The notes beneath the pieces were generated by a model. The model was not told the DNA's origin, did no database searches, and saw only the letters and a program-made list of their open reading frames with translations. A stretch of 64,000 bases of DNA from an uncultured Sphingomonadaceae bacterium (GTDB taxonomy: Bacteria; Pseudomonadota; Alphaproteobacteria; Sphingomonadales; Sphingomonadaceae), in the NCBI GenBank assembly GCA_947504025.1, contig CANNFX010000002.1, positions 186,001 to 250,000 of the forward strand. Reading direction: 5' to 3'. Within the stretch, counting starts at the first letter, position 1. Each line of letters opens with the position of its first letter. Shown here one piece after another: positions 1 to 9,407 of this stretch. Both the position numbers and the translations under genes were made by a program.

Positions 1-240
1 AAGGCAGCCGGTCTGCTGGTCGAAGAAGGCATCATCCGCAAGGGCCTCCACGCCCGTCTCACGCGCGACGATGTCATCATTTCGGCAACCACCATCGCCA
101 GCCTTCGCCGTTTCAAGGACGATGTGGACGAAGTCCGCACAGGCCTCGAATGCGGTACGGTTCTGGAAGACACGAACGACGTCAAACCAGGCGATCAGCT
201 CGAAGTCTTCGAAGTCGAGGAGCGTGAACGGACGCTTTGA
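1..240 (+). CDS. infB: Translation initiation factor IF-2, C-terminal end (partial)
   Basis: The window opens inside this gene. The last 79 codons are read in frame 1 and end at TGA 238-240. They match the C-terminal domain of IF-2: an IRKG motif, then SLRRFKDDVDEVRTGLECG, and an acidic end. This domain (domain IV/C2) binds the formyl-methionine end of initiator tRNA. The GTPase domain and start lie to the left of the window. The stop overlaps the ATG of the next gene by one base. Identity is firm because this stretch is among the most conserved parts of bacterial IF-2. Confidence 0.95.
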   Translation, partial: KAAGLLVEEGIIRKGLHARLTRDDVIISATTIASLRRFKDDVDEVRTGLECGTVLEDTNDVKPGDQLEVFEVEERERTL

Positions 241-740
241 TGGTAGAAGTTGGCAGCGCAAGTGGATGGGTAATTTATCAGCCGATCATTGTCGGTTTAG
301 GTGTTGTTGCGCTCGGTTTTCTGGCGAATGCCTTGCTAGAGATTTGGAAAGAAAGGATCAGGCGCCATAGGATCGAACGAGAGTTCCGCAAGGCAGTTTA
401 TTTCGAAAGCTTGGTTCTTGCAGAATGGACCAGCTCCGCCATTAATGTGCTCGAAGGTAAGCCTACTGGTATCGCTATTCGACGGTCGAAGTTATTATCA
501 GAACTTGATCCGGTTTCAGTGAGCAATCTGAATAGAGATGAAATCATAAAACTTCAAAAGTTCTTGGTAGACTATGAGTTCGTTTTTGCTTGGGTGTTCG
601 CCGGAGATTTTACCAACTACGACACCTCAATATATTTCTTGGAAGAAACCAAAAACAACTTCGGAAGAATTGATGAGATGCTTCGAAAGCTTCACAACTC
701 CGCCGAGGATATCTCGTCCATGTTACATAGCAAAATTTGA
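240..740 (+). CDS. Hypothetical single-span membrane protein
   Basis: Not recognised. The protein is about 166 aa. One hydrophobic segment near residues 11-30 is followed by a basic stretch rich in Arg (KERIRRHRIEREFRK), which suggests a membrane anchor with a cytoplasmic helical body. The ATG at 240 overlaps the infB stop, so translation may be coupled to infB; a TTG one codon earlier is also possible. The gene is visibly AT-richer than infB and rbfA around it, and infB and rbfA are usually neighbours in alphaproteobacteria, so it may be a recent insertion. No function can be assigned. Confidence 0.6.
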   Translation: MVEVGSASGWVIYQPIIVGLGVVALGFLANALLEIWKERIRRHRIEREFRKAVYFESLVLAEWTSSAINVLEGKPTGIAIRRSKLLSELDPVSVSNLNRDEIIKLQKFLVDYEFVFAWVFAGDFTNYDTSIYFLEETKNNFGRIDEMLRKLHNSAEDISSMLHSKI

Positions 741-755
741 CCGATCCGGAGTATA

Positions 756-1316
756 GTGACGCGCTACGTAGCCTTTCTCGGTTCCATCAATGTCGGCGGC
801 AACCGGCTGCTGATGGCCGATCTGCGCGACGCGTTGGAACGCGAGGATTTCGAGAATGTCGAAACAGTTGTCGCTAGCGGCAATGTGCTGTTCGATCATG
901 AGGAACGTCCGCCCCAAGGCATCGCGGACAAGATTGCGTGGGTCGTGCAGGACCGTTTCGAAATCGACAGCTTGTCCGTCGTGAAAACGCGCGATGAATT
1001 GGTCGCGGCGGTTGAGCAAAATCCGTTTCACGGTACTGGTCCTGATCACGGCGAGGACAAGTTTGTTCACACGATCTTCCTCGATGGGCAGCCGCGCGAC
1101 GAAAGCCTCGCAATGATGGTCGATGAGCATAAGAGTAGAGGGCCGGAGCGGATTGCGCTTGGCGACCGGATGCTGTTCATCGACTATGTTGCAAGTGTCG
1201 GAGACTCTAAGCTGACAGGCGCGTTTCTCGAACGGCGACTTGGCTGCAAGGGTACTGCGCGCAATATGAACTCGCTCAAGCGGATTGTCGCCAAAATGGA
1301 CGAAGTGAAAGACTAA
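756..1316 (+). CDS. DUF1697 family protein
   Basis: This 186-aa protein starts at GTG 756 and ends at TAA overlapping the rbfA ATG. The opening ([20 protein letters not shown]), the VVASGNVLF segment and the ending ([12 protein letters not shown]) are the conserved pattern of DUF1697, a family of soluble proteins of about 180 aa. The biochemical role of DUF1697 is not established. Its place between infB and rbfA and the overlap with rbfA suggest co-transcription with the translation genes rather than a related function. Confidence 0.8.
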   Translation: MTRYVAFLGSINVGGNRLLMADLRDALEREDFENVETVVASGNVLFDHEERPPQGIADKIAWVVQDRFEIDSLSVVKTRDELVAAVEQNPFHGTGPDHGEDKFVHTIFLDGQPRDESLAMMVDEHKSRGPERIALGDRMLFIDYVASVGDSKLTGAFLERRLGCKGTARNMNSLKRIVAKMDEVKD

Positions 1317-1720
1317 TGGCCAGAAGAGAACACACGTCCGAAGAACAATCCGTTCGCGTCCTGAAAGTGGGCGAGCGGGTGCGGCATATTCTGTCCGAAC
1401 TGCTGACGCGGCAGGAAGTGCACGACGACACGCTATCGGCACATTCGGTCTCTGTGACCGAGGTTCGCATGAGCCCGGACCTGCGCAATGCCAGCGCCTA
1501 TGTGAAACCGCTGCTTGGCGAAGAAGAAGACGTGGTGCTCAAGGCTCTGCGCCAGAACACGGCCTTTCTCCAACGCGAGGTTGCCAAGCGGCTGGGCCTG
1601 AAGTTCGCGCCCAAGCTGAAATTTCGTAGCGACGAGAGCTTCGATGAAGCCGAGCGGATCGAGAAACTGCTCAACCACCCGAAGGTGGCTCGCGATTTGG
1701 GTGAGGATGAACTAGAATGA
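1316..1720 (+). CDS. rbfA: Ribosome-binding factor A
   Basis: This 134-aa protein matches RbfA, which binds the immature 30S subunit and helps 16S rRNA 5'-end maturation and cold adaptation. It has the typical [21 protein letters not shown] first helix, the strand [18 protein letters not shown] and the KH-like region ending [19 protein letters not shown]. Length is normal for alphaproteobacteria. The ATG overlaps the DUF1697 stop, and its own TGA overlaps the next ATG (ATGA), so it is part of a tight operon. Confidence 0.95.
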   Translation: MARREHTSEEQSVRVLKVGERVRHILSELLTRQEVHDDTLSAHSVSVTEVRMSPDLRNASAYVKPLLGEEEDVVLKALRQNTAFLQREVAKRLGLKFAPKLKFRSDESFDEAERIEKLLNHPKVARDLGEDELE

Positions 1721-2415
1721 TTGTTGCTGCTCTGCTCATGGGGTTAATGGTCACGACGGGGGCATCAGTGGTGCCCGAAGAGGTGGCGGAACCGGTGGTC
1801 ATCAGCCAGACAGCGTTTCGCCCGATCGATTTTGTGCCAGACGGTTGGAAACTTTATGATAAGACTGATGGCGATCTGGATGGCGATGGTCAGCCAGACG
1901 CTGCGCTTATAATACAGCGCAACGATCCAGCGGGTGTGATCTCGAATCCGGATGGTTTGGGCTATGATTCTTATGATGCCAATCCGCGTATTTTGCTGGT
2001 GGCATTTCAGGATGAACCCGGACGATATCAACTGATTGGACGGAGTGACCTGATCATTCCCGATCATGACAGTCCGACTATCGAAGATCCTTACGAAACG
2101 ATGTTGATCAAAGACGGAAAATTGCATCTGAATTTGCAATTCTTCGCAAGTGCTGGATCGTGGTCGATGTTTAATCGCCGTTTTCAATTTCGTTGGAACG
2201 GAAAAGCGATGGCGTTGATTGGTTTCGATCTGTCTTATGTGCATCGCGGAAGTGGAGAAACACGCCGGAGCAGCGTAAACTACTTGTCGGGCAAGCGGCA
2301 GGACTCCACCGGTACTATCGGGGACGGCGAACCCGATTGGCGTTGGAGCAAATTGCCGCAGGGGCACCGCCCTGTATTAGGCGATATCGGCAACGGTTTC
2401 GATTTCGAAGGCTGA
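1717..2415 (+). CDS. Hypothetical exported protein with a DGDGQPD calcium-loop-like motif
   Basis: Not assigned to a named family. The 232-aa product starts at an ATG overlapping the rbfA stop by four bases. A hydrophobic N-terminus (residues 2-20, [17 protein letters not shown]) looks like a Sec signal peptide. Around residues 50-65 there is [17 protein letters not shown], a repeat of Asp/Gly spaced as in FG-GAP or EF-hand-like calcium loops. The body is rich in aromatic residues and beta-prone. A periplasmic location is likely. Co-transcription with rbfA and tdk looks positional. Confidence 0.65.
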   Translation: MIVAALLMGLMVTTGASVVPEEVAEPVVISQTAFRPIDFVPDGWKLYDKTDGDLDGDGQPDAALIIQRNDPAGVISNPDGLGYDSYDANPRILLVAFQDEPGRYQLIGRSDLIIPDHDSPTIEDPYETMLIKDGKLHLNLQFFASAGSWSMFNRRFQFRWNGKAMALIGFDLSYVHRGSGETRRSSVNYLSGKRQDSTGTIGDGEPDWRWSKLPQGHRPVLGDIGNGFDFEG

Positions 2416-2433
2416 CACGGGGAATGATGATCC

Positions 2434-3012
2434 ATGGCCAAGCTTTACTTCTACTACGCCAGCATGAATGCTGGGAAATCGACCACGCTGTTGCAGGCTG
2501 ATTTCAACTATCGTGAGCGCGGGATGCAGACGATGCTGTGGACTGCTCAACTGGATGATCGCAGCGATGACAAAGCTATTGAGAGCCGCATCGGCCTCGG
2601 CGCCGACGCTCACCGGTTTGAAGCTGATACCGATCTGTGGGGAAGGGTAAGTGCTTCCCACGCAAAGGGCCCGCTTGACTGCGTATTGATTGATGAGGCG
2701 CAGTTTCTGACCAAGGAACAGGTGTGGCAATGCGCCAGGCTGGCTGATGAGGCCGGCGTGCCTGTGCTCTGTTATGGTCTGCGCACTGATTTTCAGGGCG
2801 AATTGTTCCCTGGATCTGCATCATTATTGGGTATTGCGGATTCGCTTGTCGAGCTGAAGGCCGTCTGCCATTGCGGCCGTAAGGCGAGTATGAATTTGCG
2901 CGTTGATGAAGGCGGGGCAGCTGTGAAAGCGGGAGCCCAGACCGAAATCGGCGGCAATGACCGCTATATCGCTCTATGCCGTAAACATCACACCAGGGCC
3001 CTGAATGACTGA
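2434..3012 (+). CDS. tdk: Thymidine kinase
   Basis: This 192-aa protein is a type II thymidine kinase, which phosphorylates thymidine to dTMP in the salvage pathway. Near the N-terminus is the phosphate-binding loop YYASMNAGKST. LIDEAQFL in the middle carries the Walker-B-like Asp and the catalytic-base Glu. The lasso/zinc region has CHCG and a C-terminal CRKHH, giving the expected zinc ligands. Length is normal. Its stop overlaps the start of the next gene by eight bases. Confidence 0.95.
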   Translation: MAKLYFYYASMNAGKSTTLLQADFNYRERGMQTMLWTAQLDDRSDDKAIESRIGLGADAHRFEADTDLWGRVSASHAKGPLDCVLIDEAQFLTKEQVWQCARLADEAGVPVLCYGLRTDFQGELFPGSASLLGIADSLVELKAVCHCGRKASMNLRVDEGGAAVKAGAQTEIGGNDRYIALCRKHHTRALND

Positions 3013-3547
3013 TCTATCTGCCACTCTCGAGGCGCATCCTGTGCGGCTGGAGCCGTTCACCGAACATCATCTTGAACCTCTGCGTGCCGCCTGTGCCGAG
3101 GATTCTGAGATTTGGGAAATCTATCCGGTGAATATGCTGGGTGATGGTTTCGATAAAGCCATGGCGATGTTTCATTCGATGGATAGCTGGGTGAAGTTTG
3201 CTGTGATTGACATGCGGACTGACGAGCTTGTCGGTATGACCAACTATATCAGCCCCGATCCATTCGGCTGTGTTGAGATTGGCGGGACCTATATCGCACC
3301 GTCCGTTCGCGGATCAGACTTCAACCGCATCATGAAAAAATTGCTGATCGATCACGCCTTCGCGAACGGATATCGGCGCATCCAGTTCAACGTTGATACG
3401 CGGAACAAACGCTCTATGGCAGCAGTTGAGAAACTGGGTGCAAAGCACGAAGGAACACTCCGCAAGAACCGCGTCACTTGGACGGGCTATGTCCGTGACA
3501 CTGCGCAATTCGGGTTGCTCAAAGACGAATGGATAAAGAACGAATAG
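3005..3547 (+). CDS. GNAT family N-acetyltransferase (RimJ/RimL-like)
   Basis: This 180-aa protein has the RimJ/RimL-type GNAT layout: an N-terminal VRLEPFTEHHLEPL strand-helix, the motif-A region GGTYIAPSVRGSDFNRIMKKLL with the acetyl-CoA pyrophosphate loop, and FNVDTRNKRSMAAVEKLGAKHEG, a signature of this subgroup. The substrate cannot be told; relatives acetylate protein N-termini or small molecules. The start overlaps the tdk stop, so the two are probably translated from one mRNA. Confidence 0.85.
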   Translation: MTDLSATLEAHPVRLEPFTEHHLEPLRAACAEDSEIWEIYPVNMLGDGFDKAMAMFHSMDSWVKFAVIDMRTDELVGMTNYISPDPFGCVEIGGTYIAPSVRGSDFNRIMKKLLIDHAFANGYRRIQFNVDTRNKRSMAAVEKLGAKHEGTLRKNRVTWTGYVRDTAQFGLLKDEWIKNE

Positions 3548-3585
3548 ACTAGCTGATCGGAGCTACGCGCCCTATCTAACCGTTC

Positions 3586-4272
3586 ATGACAGATACTCTA
3601 GTGCTCGCCGTGATCCTTATCCCGGCTCTTATCGTTGCGATTGTGTTCCACGAGGTCGCCCATGGTTGGGCAGCTTTGGCGCTGGGTGATCCCACCGCGC
3701 AGGAGCAAAAGCGGTTAAGTTTCAATCCAATTCGCCATGTCGATCCGATTGGCACGGTTGTTTTGCCTGGCTTTCTTGCCCTCGTGGGAGCTCCAGTTTT
3801 TGGGTGGGCAAAACCCGTTCCGGTGAACAAACACCGGCTTAAAAATCCCCGTTTCGGCATGATGGCAGTGGCTTTTGCAGGGCCGCTGATGAATTTTGTG
3901 CTCGCTGCTGTTGGTGCGGTGGTACTCGGCCTGTTCGTGGGAACGCTCTCTGCTCCACCCGAAGGGGTGTTGGCGACTGTGCTGGAAGGGCTGCAGCTAT
4001 TCCTAGCGATCAATCTGTTCTTGGCGCTGTTCAACCTGCTGCCGATTCCGCCATTTGACGGTTCGCATATTGTTGAAGGGCTGCTGCCTGACAAAGCTGC
4101 CGCAGTATATGAGAAGCTCCGCCCTTATGGGTTCCCACTGTTGTTCTTGCTGTTGATCGGCATCCCCTACTTATTGCCTGAGGCGAATATCATCGAGAAT
4201 ATCGTTGTTCCCCCGATGGAGTGGGCGATGAGCTATTATCTAGAACTGGCCGGTTGGTTCGCAAACCTATGA
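3586..4272 (+). CDS. Site-2 protease family (M50) membrane metalloprotease
   Basis: The 228-aa polytopic protein has the zinc motif HEVAH in its first membrane segment (about residues 22-26) and the second-site motif NLLPIPPFDGSH near residue 150, which supplies the third zinc ligand Asp. Four to six membrane spans can be seen. There is no PDZ domain, so it belongs to the short M50 group rather than the RseP type. It would cut membrane-embedded substrates; which ones is unknown. The stop overlaps the truB ATG. Confidence 0.9.
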   Translation: MTDTLVLAVILIPALIVAIVFHEVAHGWAALALGDPTAQEQKRLSFNPIRHVDPIGTVVLPGFLALVGAPVFGWAKPVPVNKHRLKNPRFGMMAVAFAGPLMNFVLAAVGAVVLGLFVGTLSAPPEGVLATVLEGLQLFLAINLFLALFNLLPIPPFDGSHIVEGLLPDKAAAVYEKLRPYGFPLLFLLLIGIPYLLPEANIIENIVVPPMEWAMSYYLELAGWFANL

Positions 4273-5258
4273 CCCCTCCAAATGGCTGGATAATCCTCGA
4301 TAAGCCGGTGGGGCTCGGCTCCACCCAGGCTGTCGGAGCAGTTAAACGCAATCTGCGTGAGGCTGGCTATCCCAAGGTGAAAGTTGGACATGGGGGAACG
4401 CTGGACCCGCTGGCGGAGGGCGTTTTGCCCATCGCGCTGGGGGAAGCGACCAAACTGGCCGGTCGCATGCTCGACGCTAGCAAGATATATGAATTCACCA
4501 TCCAATTCGGTGAGGAAACGGCCACGCTGGATACAGAGGGCGAAGTTACCGAAAGCACTGACCGCAGACCGCCGCTAGCAGCCGTTGCTGCAATTCTGGA
4601 CCACTTCACCGGCGAAATCGAGCAGGTTCCACCTGCCTATTCTGCTCTGAAGATTGACGGCAAGCGCGCCTATGACAGGGCGAGGGCGGGCGAAGAAGTC
4701 GCAATGAAATCGCGGCGCGTGACGATCCATTCGCTTGAGATGGCGTCCGGCGCGGATCGGACAGATGAAGTCGAATCCACATTCGCAACAACCGGTGGTC
4801 GTCCTGATCCCTATGATCCTGCTGCTCCGCTCGAATTGGCTGACGCCGTCACACTGGTGGCGAATGTCAGCAAGGGCACCTATATAAGGTCTCTGGCGCG
4901 CGATATTGCACGCAGTCTCGGCACGCTTGGTCATGTCACCTATCTGCGCCGTATAAAGGCTGGGCCGTTTACAGAAAATCAGGCGATTTCGCTGGACAAA
5001 TTGAACGCTGTTGGTAAGGGCGCGCCACTTGAAGACATAATCCTGCCGTTGGAGGCGGGGCTGGACGACATCCCGGCCCTTGATCTCAGTCCGGACGAGG
5101 CAGGGGCGATCCGTCAGGGTCGCGTAATATCCGGGCGGCCCCAACCTGACGGGCTCTACTGGGCGAGGGCTGGCAATGTGCCGGTCGCTCTGGTGGAACT
5201 CTTTGAAGGTTCGACGAAAATCGTCAGGGGCTTCAACCTTCCCGATGTCGCGGAGTAA
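4269..5258 (+). CDS. truB: tRNA pseudouridine(55) synthase
   Basis: TruB makes pseudouridine-55 in the T-loop of tRNAs. The ATG at 4269 overlaps the preceding stop and gives 329 aa starting MTPPNGWIILDKPVG; an upstream in-frame start at 4221 would intrude into the protease gene and is unlikely. The catalytic Asp is in HGGTLDPLAEGVLP, and YEFTIQFGEETATLDTEG and RRIKAGPFT are family motifs. A segment near residues 160-195 is longer than in E. coli TruB, with a variable insert. It sits directly before rpsO, as in many bacteria. Confidence 0.95.
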   Translation: MTPPNGWIILDKPVGLGSTQAVGAVKRNLREAGYPKVKVGHGGTLDPLAEGVLPIALGEATKLAGRMLDASKIYEFTIQFGEETATLDTEGEVTESTDRRPPLAAVAAILDHFTGEIEQVPPAYSALKIDGKRAYDRARAGEEVAMKSRRVTIHSLEMASGADRTDEVESTFATTGGRPDPYDPAAPLELADAVTLVANVSKGTYIRSLARDIARSLGTLGHVTYLRRIKAGPFTENQAISLDKLNAVGKGAPLEDIILPLEAGLDDIPALDLSPDEAGAIRQGRVISGRPQPDGLYWARAGNVPVALVELFEGSTKIVRGFNLPDVAE

Positions 5259-5263
5259 AATGA

Positions 5264-5533
5264 ATGACGATTACCGCTGAAAAGAAGCAAGAAGTTATCA
5301 AGGACAACGCACAGACCGAAGGCGATACCGGTTCCCCGGAAGTTCAGGTCGCGATCCTTACCGAACGTATCCGCAATCTGACCGACCACTTCAAAGCGAA
5401 CCACAAGGATAACCATTCCCGCCGCGGCTTGCTCATGATGGTCAACAAGCGTCGTAGCTTGCTCGCCTACCTCAAGAAGGTTGACGTTGAGCGCTACAAC
5501 AATCTGATCAAGAAGCTGGGTCTTCGTAAGTAA
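5264..5533 (+). CDS. rpsO: 30S ribosomal protein S15
   Basis: The 89-aa product is a standard-length S15, a primary 16S rRNA binder in the central domain. Diagnostic stretches are [35 protein letters not shown] and the ending [12 protein letters not shown]. The ATG at 5264 is used; an ATG four bases earlier is out of frame. It is five bases from the truB stop and is followed by a terminator-like hairpin before pnp. Confidence 0.98.
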   Translation: MTITAEKKQEVIKDNAQTEGDTGSPEVQVAILTERIRNLTDHFKANHKDNHSRRGLLMMVNKRRSLLAYLKKVDVERYNNLIKKLGLRK

Positions 5534-5546
5534 GAATTTTGCAAAG

Positions 5547-5572
5547 GGCGGCCCCATCTCGGGCCGCCTTTT
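5547..5572 (+). terminator. Rho-independent terminator/attenuator between rpsO and pnp
   Basis: A perfect 8-bp GC stem (GGCGGCCC at 5547-5554, GGGCCGCC at 5561-5568) with a 6-nt loop is followed by TTTT. It lies 14 bases after the rpsO stop and would end or attenuate the translation operon before pnp. The remaining 136 bases to pnp probably hold a pnp promoter, but no clear -35/-10 pair was seen. Confidence 0.85.
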
Positions 5573-5708
5573 CGCATTACGGGCTGCCTTCGCATTCGGC
5601 GAAGCTGCCTAAGGGGCGCAAATAGCCCCGTACCGGTCCGGGCCGGCACTCCCGGAACAAGTAGGCCCCACGCCGCAATATGGCCGCGAGGGTTCATAAG
5701 GAAAATAC

Positions 5709-8003
5709 ATGTTCGACAAGAAAACCGTATCGATTGAGTGGGGCGGCAAAACCCTCACCCTCGAAACCGGACAGATCGCCCGTCAGGCTGACGGCGCCGT
5801 TCTGGCCACATATGGCGAAACCGTGGTGCTTTGCGCCGTGACCGCCGCCAAGAGTGTACGCGAAGGGCAGGATTTCTTCCCGCTGACCGTGCACTATCAG
5901 GAAAAATTCTCATCTGCTGGCCGTATCCCGGGTGGCTTCTTCAAGCGTGAAGGCCGCGCGACGGAAAAAGAGACGCTGACATCGCGCCTCATCGACCGTC
6001 CGGTTCGCCCGCTGTTCCCCGAAGGTTTCTACAACGAAATCAACGTAATTTGCCAGGTTCTGTCCTATGACGGCGAAACCGAGCCAGATATTCTCGCCAT
6101 GGTTGCAGCTTCTGCTGCTCTGACGATCTCTGGCCTGCCCTTCATGGGCCCGATCGGCGCAGCACGCGTTGGTTATGTCGACGGTGAATACGTCCTCAAT
6201 CCAAGTGTTTCGACGATCTTTGACGAAGGCGCTCTCGACCTCGTTGTTGCAGCAACCAACGACGCTGTGATGATGGTTGAATCGGAAGCGAAAGAGCTTT
6301 CCGAAGAAACCATGCTCGGCGCGGTAATGTTCGCACACGAAGAAAGCCGCAAGGTTATTGGCGCGATCATCGATCTGGCTGAACAGGCCGCCAAGGATCC
6401 ATGGGAAGTCGACCTTTCGGACGACACCGCAGCGATCAAGGAAAAGCTGCGCGGCGTAGTTGGTGATGACATCGCTGCTGCTTACAAGCTGACCGATAAG
6501 TCCGAACGCCAGGACGCGCTGAATGCAGCTCGTGCCAAGGCTAAGGAAACCTACGCTGACGAAGATGGCCAGACGCAGATGACTGCCAATAAGGCCGTTA
6601 AGAAGCTGGAATCCGAAATCGTTCGCGGTGCCATCCTCAAGGACGGTCAGCGTATCGATGGACGTAAGACTGACGAAGTCCGCCCGATTGAGGCGATGGT
6701 CGGCTTGCTGCCACGTACGCATGGTTCGGCATTGTTCACCCGCGGTGAAACGCAGGCGATCTGCACCACCACGCTGGGCACCAAAGATGCAGAGCAGATG
6801 ATCGATGGTCTCGAAGGTCTGAGCTATTCGCCCTTCATGCTGCACTATAACTTCCCGCCCTACTCGGTTGGCGAAGTTGGCCGCTTCGGCTTCACCAGCC
6901 GCCGGGAAACCGGCCATGGTAAGCTGGCATGGCGCGCGCTGCACCCTGTGCTGCCTGATCACGAGGAATTCCCTTACACGATCCGCATTCTGTCCGACAT
7001 CACCGAGTCCAACGGCTCGTCCTCGATGGCGACTGTCTGCGGCGGCTGCCTGTCGATGATGGATGCCGGTGTACCGATCGAACGCCCGGTTTCGGGTATT
7101 GCGATGGGTCTAATCCTCGAAGGCACCGATTATACCGTACTGTCCGACATCCTTGGTGACGAAGATCACCTTGGTGACATGGACTTCAAGGTTGCTGGCT
7201 CCGAAGCAGGCATCACCTCGCTTCAAATGGATATCAAGGTTGCCGGCATTACGCAGGAAATCATGACCAAAGCTCTCGATCAGGCGAAAGCCGGCCGTGC
7301 GCATATCCTGGGCGAAATGACCAAGGCTCTGGGTAACTCTCGCGGCGAAGTCAGCCAGCATGCTCCGCGCATCGAAACGATCCAGATCGACAAGTCGAAG
7401 ATCCGCGACATCATCGGTACCGGCGGCAAGGTTATTCGCGAAATCGTTGCGGAAACCGGCGCGAAGGTCGATATCGACGATGAAGGCATCATCAAGATCT
7501 CGTCTTCTGACGGAAGCCAGATCGAAGCCGCTAAAAAGTGGATCGAAGGCATCGTGGAAGAAGCCGAAGTCGGCAAGATCTACAACGGCAAGGTCGTCAA
7601 CATCGTCGACTTTGGCGCATTCGTGAACTTCATGGGCGGCAAGGACGGTCTCGTCCACGTGTCCGAAATGAAGAACGAGCGTGTTGAAAAGCCGGGTGAC
7701 GTTGTTTCCGAAGGTCAGGAAGTTAAGGTCAAGGTTCTCGAAATCGATCAGCGCGGCAAGGTTCGCCTGTCGATGCGGGTTGTTGATCAGGAAACTGGCG
7801 AAGAACTGGAAGACACACGCCCACCACGTGAAAATAAACCTCGCGGTGATCGCGGACCACGTCGCGGTGGCGGCGGTGGCCGTGATGGCGGCGGCGGACG
7901 TGGCCCACGTGGCGGCGGCAACCGTAATGGCGGCGACAACAAGGGCGGCAAAGAGGGCGGAAACCCCGACCACATGCCAGCCTTCCTGAAAGATGACGAC
8001 TAA
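5709..8003 (+). CDS. pnp: Polyribonucleotide nucleotidyltransferase (PNPase)
   Basis: This 764-aa protein is PNPase, the phosphate-dependent 3'-to-5' exoribonuclease and degradosome enzyme. It has two RNase PH domains, an all-alpha linker, a KH domain ([24 protein letters not shown], about residues 565-590) and an S1 domain ([19 protein letters not shown], about 620-690). The second PH core has the [13 protein letters not shown] and SSMATVCGG motifs. The end is an unusually Gly/Arg-rich tail of about 60 residues, which adds length beyond the common ~700 aa and may bind RNA or partners. Confidence 0.97.
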   Translation: MFDKKTVSIEWGGKTLTLETGQIARQADGAVLATYGETVVLCAVTAAKSVREGQDFFPLTVHYQEKFSSAGRIPGGFFKREGRATEKETLTSRLIDRPVRPLFPEGFYNEINVICQVLSYDGETEPDILAMVAASAALTISGLPFMGPIGAARVGYVDGEYVLNPSVSTIFDEGALDLVVAATNDAVMMVESEAKELSEETMLGAVMFAHEESRKVIGAIIDLAEQAAKDPWEVDLSDDTAAIKEKLRGVVGDDIAAAYKLTDKSERQDALNAARAKAKETYADEDGQTQMTANKAVKKLESEIVRGAILKDGQRIDGRKTDEVRPIEAMVGLLPRTHGSALFTRGETQAICTTTLGTKDAEQMIDGLEGLSYSPFMLHYNFPPYSVGEVGRFGFTSRRETGHGKLAWRALHPVLPDHEEFPYTIRILSDITESNGSSSMATVCGGCLSMMDAGVPIERPVSGIAMGLILEGTDYTVLSDILGDEDHLGDMDFKVAGSEAGITSLQMDIKVAGITQEIMTKALDQAKAGRAHILGEMTKALGNSRGEVSQHAPRIETIQIDKSKIRDIIGTGGKVIREIVAETGAKVDIDDEGIIKISSSDGSQIEAAKKWIEGIVEEAEVGKIYNGKVVNIVDFGAFVNFMGGKDGLVHVSEMKNERVEKPGDVVSEGQEVKVKVLEIDQRGKVRLSMRVVDQETGEELEDTRPPRENKPRGDRGPRRGGGGGRDGGGGRGPRGGGNRNGGDNKGGKEGGNPDHMPAFLKDDD

Positions 8004-8032
8004 GTCGCTTCAGGAATAACCAATGTTTGAGA

Positions 8033-8063
8033 GGGGCTGCAGCGATGCGGCCCCTTTTCTTTT
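8033..8063 (+). terminator. Rho-independent terminator after pnp
   Basis: GGGGCTGC (8033-8040) pairs with GCGGCCCC (8047-8054), with one G-U pair and a 6-nt loop, followed by TTTTCTTT. It lies 30 bases after the pnp stop and rules out the earlier in-frame ATG at 8023 as the start of the next gene. Confidence 0.9.
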
Positions 8064-8103
8064 GCGCCTAATCGGTCGATGGCGCAGCGACGGAGAAAAG
8101 CAC

Positions 8104-8784
8104 ATGCTGAAGCGTGAAATTATCGAAACAGTGCAGGTACCAGGCGGGGCAGAGCTTCAGCTCACCAAACATGGCCGTGACTTCATTATTGTACTCGATC
8201 GCAACGAGCTGATGAGCACCCGCATGCAATATTCCGAAGAGCAGCTTGCCGTGATGACATTGGACCGCATCGGCACTGATAACGCCAATGTGCTGATCGG
8301 CGGCTACGGCATGGGCTTCACCCTGCGCGCCGCATTGGCTCAGTTGGGCGAAAAAGCGCGGGTGACGGTTGCTGAGCTAGTACCGGAGATTATCAATTGG
8401 GCGCGGGGCCCTATGGCCGAAATCACACAAGACTGCCTTGACGATCCCCGTGTCATTCTTGAGTTGGATGATGTTGCGGAGGTGATCGGTGATGCCGCCG
8501 ATATGGGTACGCAATATGACGCGATCCTGTTGGATGTCGACAATGGTCCGGACGGGCTGGTCCATGATGGTAACAATCGGATTTACTCGAAGACCGGCCT
8601 TGGAAAGGCGCGCGATGCGCTGCATCCTCACGGCGTGTTGGCGATCTGGTCAGCCGGACCTGATCCGCAATTCGTACGCCGGTTAAGCAACGCGGGCTTT
8701 AACGTTGAAGAAGTGGAAGTTCGGGCGCGGCCCAATAATAAGGGACCGCGCCACTGGATATGGTTCGCCCGGCGAAAAAGCTAA
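8104..8784 (+). CDS. Spermidine synthase-like SAM-binding protein
   Basis: The 226-aa protein starts at ATG 8104, downstream of the pnp terminator. It has a Rossmann methyltransferase core: a VLIGGYGMGFTLRAAL glycine-rich loop (motif I), VTVAELVPEIINWA (acidic motif II) and YDAILLDVDNGPDG (post-motif). These match the spermidine-synthase/fused-MFS group of class I methyltransferase folds. The polyamine synthase proton-acceptor region (DSSDPVGP-like) is replaced by DVDNGPDG, so true spermidine synthase activity is doubtful. The gene is convergent with the next, overlapping by four bases. Confidence 0.8.
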   Translation: MLKREIIETVQVPGGAELQLTKHGRDFIIVLDRNELMSTRMQYSEEQLAVMTLDRIGTDNANVLIGGYGMGFTLRAALAQLGEKARVTVAELVPEIINWARGPMAEITQDCLDDPRVILELDDVAEVIGDAADMGTQYDAILLDVDNGPDGLVHDGNNRIYSKTGLGKARDALHPHGVLAIWSAGPDPQFVRRLSNAGFNVEEVEVRARPNNKGPRHWIWFARRKS

Positions 8785-9311
8785 GTTTTCACTTTCGTCG
8801 CGCCGAGGAAATCGCGTTTGCCGACCTGCACACCCTTCATGCGAAGGATGTCGTATGCCGTTGCAGCATGGAAATAGAAATTCGGATTGGTGAAGCTGAG
8901 CAGGAAGTCCTGCACTGTATATTCCCGACGGTACTTGTCGCCGAACGCGAAGACCATATCGTTGCCCGCAATGCTTTCCAGTTCATCTGCTGTAGTGCCG
9001 CTCAGAACATCGCGCGAATGATCGAGTGACGCTTTCAGCTCTGCAAAGGTGCCGGGGGGAGGGGTCATCTCGGGCCTGTACTCGCCAGCACGCACGGCTT
9101 CGATGGCATAGCCTGAATGACCCCAGCAGCTCTTCACCTGATAGGAGAACGGCAGCATGTCATCGATCAATCGCGCCTGCACCAGTTCACTTTCAGACAT
9201 GTCATTCTCAGCAGCGAATGCCGCTGCTTTGTCGATCATCGCATCGACTGAATCGATGACTTGCAGCCAGCTAGGGATCAGAGCTGCGTGAAGTGTCAGT
9301 GGCATGGGCAT
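8781..9311 (-). CDS. DUF1993 family protein
   Basis: The 176-aa protein begins MPMPLTLHAALIPSWLQVIDSVDAMIDKA, and has LPFSYQVKSCWGHSGYAIEAVRAGEY and FYFHAATAYDILRMKGVQVGKRDFLG, which are the conserved blocks of DUF1993. Members are helical proteins resembling the DinB/YfiT four-helix fold and are of unknown function. It overlaps the convergent methyltransferase-like gene by four bases. No signal peptide is seen, so it is probably cytoplasmic. Confidence 0.85.
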   Translation of the reverse strand: MPMPLTLHAALIPSWLQVIDSVDAMIDKAAAFAAENDMSESELVQARLIDDMLPFSYQVKSCWGHSGYAIEAVRAGEYRPEMTPPPGTFAELKASLDHSRDVLSGTTADELESIAGNDMVFAFGDKYRREYTVQDFLLSFTNPNFYFHAATAYDILRMKGVQVGKRDFLGATKVKT

Positions 9312-9349
9312 ATCCTCAAGATTGGTTGGCTCGGTACAGTAGCTTTAAA

Positions 9350-9387
9350 TGAAAAGAGCGCCAGACCCATTTGGATCTGACGCTCTC
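9350..9387 (-). terminator. Rho-independent terminator of gcrA
   Basis: Read on the - strand, AGAGCGTCAGATCC (9386-9373) pairs with GGGTCTGGCGCTCT (9368-9355), giving a 14-bp stem with two G-U pairs and a short loop, followed by a U run (AAAA at 9352-9355 on the + strand). It starts 21 bases after the gcrA stop. Confidence 0.85.
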
Positions 9388-9407
9388 TAATGCTCTAAAT
9401 TATGTGC

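Noticed and set aside
5910..6962. Long open frame on the - strand inside pnp
   Set aside because: It mirrors the codon structure of pnp, has no family likeness and pnp is certain on the + strand.
7850..7960. GGC-rich repeats that could suggest a CRISPR or tandem repeat
   Set aside because: They encode the Gly/Arg tail of PNPase in frame. No CRISPR array was seen anywhere in the window.
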